From JAYEIA01 sp034659855 (GTDB lineage: Bacteria; Bacteroidota; Bacteroidia; Bacteroidales; JAADGE01): DNA of 9,892 bases. Under the pieces are notes generated by a model. It made no database searches and was not told the origin of the DNA. It saw only the letters and a program-made list of their open reading frames with translations. Shown in pieces: positions 7,841 through 9,892 of this stretch. A program made the translations under genes and the position numbers. Location: assembly GCA_034659855.1 (NCBI GenBank), contig JAYEIA010000160.1, forward strand, positions 1-9,892. Direction: 5' to 3'. Every line of letters starts with the position of its first letter. The first letter of the stretch is position 1.

Positions 7841-7882
7841 GGTGATGGGAGAAAGGCGAAGGGTGAAAGGTGAGGGGTGAAG
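7841..7882. repeat. Six-unit heptanucleotide tandem repeat (GGTGAAG)
   Basis: Six consecutive 7-base units begin at 7841, 7848, 7855, 7862, 7869 and 7876, consensus GGTGAAG. Every unit starts with GG and has G-A at positions 4-5; the third base is T in four units and A or C in the others. The plus strand is almost pure purine over the block, with four runs of three or more G including the G at 7839-7840. Heptanucleotide short tandem repeats of this sort are known in intergenic DNA of cyanobacteria and Bacteroidota; the role is unknown. Confidence 0.65.
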
Positions 7883-8079
7883 TTTATTTAAACTCGTTCT
7901 TTTGCCTTTCCGTTTAAATTAGATACTTTTACGTTTGAACATCAAGTAAAAGATTAAAAGTATTATAGAGTCCGGTATAAAAAGTATGTTTTATTTTAGT
8001 AAAACAAGTTATGTGCTTAATTATCAGAGTTTAATAAATTATTTTAGAATTAACTTAAAACTCTTATTTTCAGCACTTT

Positions 8080-8123
8080 AACTTTATAAACTTTCAACTT
8101 TATAACTTTTTAAACTGAACTCA
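8080..8123. repeat. AT-rich repeat cluster with 21-bp direct repeat, copy 2
   Basis: Two similar units starting AACTTTATAA lie 17 bp apart (8080 and 8097). They are followed by the 21 bases 8103-8123 that are identical to 484-504. The cluster ends 45 bp before the VOC start codon. It is low in complexity, so some of the likeness may be compositional, but the shared end AAACTGAACTCA is not simple sequence. Confidence 0.5.
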
Positions 8124-8168
8124 TTATATCAAATAGTGTAAAAAATATTTTTATCTAAATTCATAATT

Positions 8169-8510
8169 ATGAAAGGATTAAGAACATTGAGTTATCGGGT
8201 ATCCGACTTGGCAAAAGCAAAGCAATGGTGTTCAAAGGCCTTTGAAACTCAACCGTATTTTGATGAACCGTATGATGTCGGTTTCAATATTGGCGGCTAT
8301 GAATTGGGGTTGCAGCCCGGCGAAAAATCCGTTGAAGATTGCAAACCATTATTTGTAACCTTTTGGGGGGTAGATGATATTGTCAAAGAATACAATCGTT
8401 TACTTGCGCTTGGAGCTAAACCTCATGAAACTCCGCTGAATGAGGGCGGAGAGTTGCCGGTAGCTTTTGTATTGGATCCCCCGGAACAACGCTATCGGAA
8501 TAATTTGTAA
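8169..8510 (+). CDS. VOC/glyoxalase-fold protein, C-terminus apparently frameshifted
   Basis: This 113-codon frame starts with MKGLRTLSYRVSDLAKAKQWCSKAF in two parts typical of the VOC fold: a beta strand, the D-L-x-x-A-K-x-W-x-x helix, then FDEPYDVGFNIGGYELGLQP as paired strands. The second half has FVTFWGVDDIVKEYNRLLALGAK and then a strand ending in VLDP. VOC proteins form paired beta-alpha-beta-beta-beta modules that bind a metal or small ligand; the substrate here cannot be named. After LDP (8472-8480) the frame gives a non-family tail, PEQRYRNNL. The expected final strand is present in the next frame from 8482 on (see the separate entry). As read, the protein lacks its last strand and may be non-functional unless the shift is an assembly error or is bypassed in translation. 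It lies 17 bp before tilS and is probably co-transcribed with it. Confidence 0.75.
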   Translation: MKGLRTLSYRVSDLAKAKQWCSKAFETQPYFDEPYDVGFNIGGYELGLQPGEKSVEDCKPLFVTFWGVDDIVKEYNRLLALGAKPHETPLNEGGELPVAFVLDPPEQRYRNNL

Positions 8511-8538
8511 CCCGGAATTTACAATTGATGAAAAGTAA
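8478..8538 (+). other. Out-of-frame C-terminus of the VOC gene
   Basis: After the C5 run at 8478-8482, dropping one C gives the reading DPRNNAIGIICNPEF, then TIDEK and a stop at 8536-8538. This fits residue for residue the common VOC ending of the DPFGN-x-x-GII-x-NP-x-F type. The repaired product would have 122 residues, a normal VOC length, and its end would overlap the tilS ATG by 11 bp. The shift could be a real mutation, a homopolymer sequencing error, or a +1 slip at CCC-C. Confidence 0.65.
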
Positions 8539-9787
8539 ACTGTTTTCAAAATTTCTGGAATTTAATACGGCTCACCGGCTTTTTAGCAAAAAAGATAAAA
8601 TTATTTTAGCTTTTAGCGGTGGTCCGGATTCGGTATGTTTGGCTAAATTGCTTCTTGCCTTTGGTATAAAGCCACACTTGATACACATCAATTTTCAATT
8701 AAGACCCGAAGCAAAATCTGACGAAGCTTTTTGCCGGTCATTTGCAATTGAAAATCAGCTGAGTATTAATGTCAGAAGATTTGATACAGTGACTTTTGCC
8801 CAAAAAAACAAATACTCCGTAGAAGAGGCTGCACGCATTCTCAGGTATAAAGAGTTTGAGGAAGAACGCAAAAGAACCACTTCCGATTTTATCTTTACCG
8901 GACATCATGCCAATGACAATGCAGAAACATTTTTGATAAACTTTGCTGCCGGAACCGGAATTAGAGGCATTTCAGGAATTAAACCGATATCCGGAAAAAT
9001 TATCAGGCCATTACTCTTTGCTGCGAAAACTGAGATTTTGGAGTTTTGTAATAAAAACGGATTAGAATATTGTATTGATAAGTCGAACACAGATGTTCGG
9101 TTTGTGCGGAATAGAATTCGGGCAAGGGTTGTTCCTGAATTACAAAAAATTAATCCGGCATTTTTAGATACTACAAAGCGAACACTTGAAATCCTTTCCG
9201 AAACCGAAAAATTATTTCTTGAAATTGTGGAGTCCTACAAGCAAAAAATAGTAACACATAAAAACGGTAAACTTTATGTCGAAATAAAAAAACTATTAGA
9301 AGCGACCTCTCCCAAAACAATTTTATTTGAGATTTTGAGGGATTACGGATTTAACTATTCATTGGTTTCTGATATTTTGAATTCAGCAAATTCTGAACCC
9401 GGCAAAGTTTTTTATTCAGACAAAATGGTTTTGCTTAAAGATCGGGAGTATTATATATTGTCTGAATCCCCGGTTGAAGATTTCAAAAAAGTTATTACTG
9501 ATAAAAATGACTCCACTTTGCTTTCGGAATTAAATCTCTCCATGACAACTTCTCTTGGGGGCGATACCCATAAATTGGAATTTGATAAAAAAAGTGCTTT
9601 TCTGGATTTAGACAAAATTGAGTTTCCTCTTATTTACCGATCGGTTGAGAGCGGTGATAAATTTAAGCCGTTGGGAATGACTCAAAATAAATTAGTGAGT
9701 GATTTTTTTATTGATAACAAATATACCTACTTTCAAAAAAAAGAAGCGAGAGTACTTGAAAGTGAGGGAGAAATTTTGGCTATATAA
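8528..9787 (+). CDS. tilS: tRNA(Ile)-lysidine synthetase TilS
   Basis: This 419-residue enzyme adds lysine to C34 of the tRNA-Ile with CAU anticodon, using ATP, so that the tRNA reads AUA codons instead of AUG; it is normally essential. The PP-loop SGGPDS (30-35) binds ATP. GHHANDNAET (125-134) matches the family GHHxDDxxET with Asn at the first Asp. IDKSN (183-187) and RNRIR (194-198) are typical of the N-type ATPase domain. A helical middle region follows. The TilS C-terminal domain is recognised by YRSVESGDKFKPLGM (370-384) and SDFFID (391-396). The protein ends at GEILAI, where relatives usually run on for about 20-25 residues through a (W)-x-x-G-x-R-I-type strand, so it may be slightly truncated. 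I chose the ATG at 8528; a TTG at 8525 is in frame one codon earlier. The start overlaps the repaired VOC end, which suggests translational coupling. Confidence 0.9.
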   Translation: MKSKLFSKFLEFNTAHRLFSKKDKIILAFSGGPDSVCLAKLLLAFGIKPHLIHINFQLRPEAKSDEAFCRSFAIENQLSINVRRFDTVTFAQKNKYSVEEAARILRYKEFEEERKRTTSDFIFTGHHANDNAETFLINFAAGTGIRGISGIKPISGKIIRPLLFAAKTEILEFCNKNGLEYCIDKSNTDVRFVRNRIRARVVPELQKINPAFLDTTKRTLEILSETEKLFLEIVESYKQKIVTHKNGKLYVEIKKLLEATSPKTILFEILRDYGFNYSLVSDILNSANSEPGKVFYSDKMVLLKDREYYILSESPVEDFKKVITDKNDSTLLSELNLSMTTSLGGDTHKLEFDKKSAFLDLDKIEFPLIYRSVESGDKFKPLGMTQNKLVSDFFIDNKYTYFQKKEARVLESEGEILAI

Positions 9788-9892
9788 AGATATAATTATT
9801 AAATTTTACAACATTTTTTTACAGCAATATGTTATAAATCTACTAAATTTAAGTGCTTCTAGGAATTTTTGTGATTTAGTCATTAATTTCCT

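Larger units (their letters stand above)
7669..8168. other. 500-bp divergent spacer with repeats
   Basis: This gene-free stretch separates the divergent channel and VOC genes. It holds a heptanucleotide tandem repeat (7841-7882), an AT-rich repeat cluster (8080-8123) and a weak AT hairpin (7987-7993 with 8000-8006). Promoter matches are imperfect. For the channel gene, TAGTTTTG (7787-7780, minus) has TTTG 24 nt upstream (7815-7812). For the VOC gene, TACGTTTG (7930-7937, plus) has TTTG 25 nt upstream (7901-7904). Both spacings are longer than the usual 19-21, so they are only candidates. I see no RNA gene. Confidence 0.45.

Noticed and set aside
7839..7877. Possible G-quadruplex from four G-runs
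   Set aside because: Loops would be 4, 11 and 10 nt, too long for a confident call; the heptanucleotide repeat explains the G-runs better.
7841..7882. CRISPR-like array
   Set aside because: Units are 7 bp and directly abutting, with no spacers and no cas gene in the window.

Overview
The window looks like a chromosomal segment of a low-GC member of the Bacteroidota (Flavobacteriia/Bacteroidales-like). Three things suggest this. Type IIA topoisomerase subunits have the short-ParE, long-ParC form, with the active-site context GD-R-AAAPRYIEARLSKFA. There is a DKNYY-type lipoprotein. Intergenic DNA is AT-rich, gene starts lack clear Shine-Dalgarno sequences, and the best promoter match is the Bacteroidota form TTTG-N~20-TAnnTTTG. 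The order or genus cannot be fixed from the sequence alone.

Layout. Positions 1-507 hold no convincing gene but several inverted repeats: a REP/BIME-like inverted pair (37-130), a palindromic element with two mutually exclusive pairings (198-261) and a small hairpin (413-434). Positions 508-6028 hold three minus-strand genes with gaps of 42 and 55 bp, read as parE, then a DKNYY lipoprotein, then parC. This is probably one operon driven from a promoter near 6164-6196. ParE and ParC form topoisomerase IV, the ATP-dependent decatenase; the lipoprotein between them has no evident link to DNA topology. Positions 6394-7668 (minus) encode an MscS-family mechanosensitive channel with seven predicted membrane segments. 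A 500-bp divergent spacer (7669-8168) follows, with a six-unit heptanucleotide tandem repeat and an AT-rich repeat that shares 21 identical bases with the sequence just past the parC stop. On the plus strand come a small VOC/glyoxalase-fold gene (8169-8510) and tilS (8528-9787), the tRNA-Ile lysidine synthetase.

Most notable points. The VOC gene appears to carry a +1 frameshift in a run of five C: the family's usual C-terminal strand (GII-NPEF) is intact in the next frame and would run into the tilS start. The tilS product also stops slightly earlier than the family normally does. The repeats in the two large spacers are not explained by the genes. I did not find a convincing new multi-gene system; most of the coding content is housekeeping.
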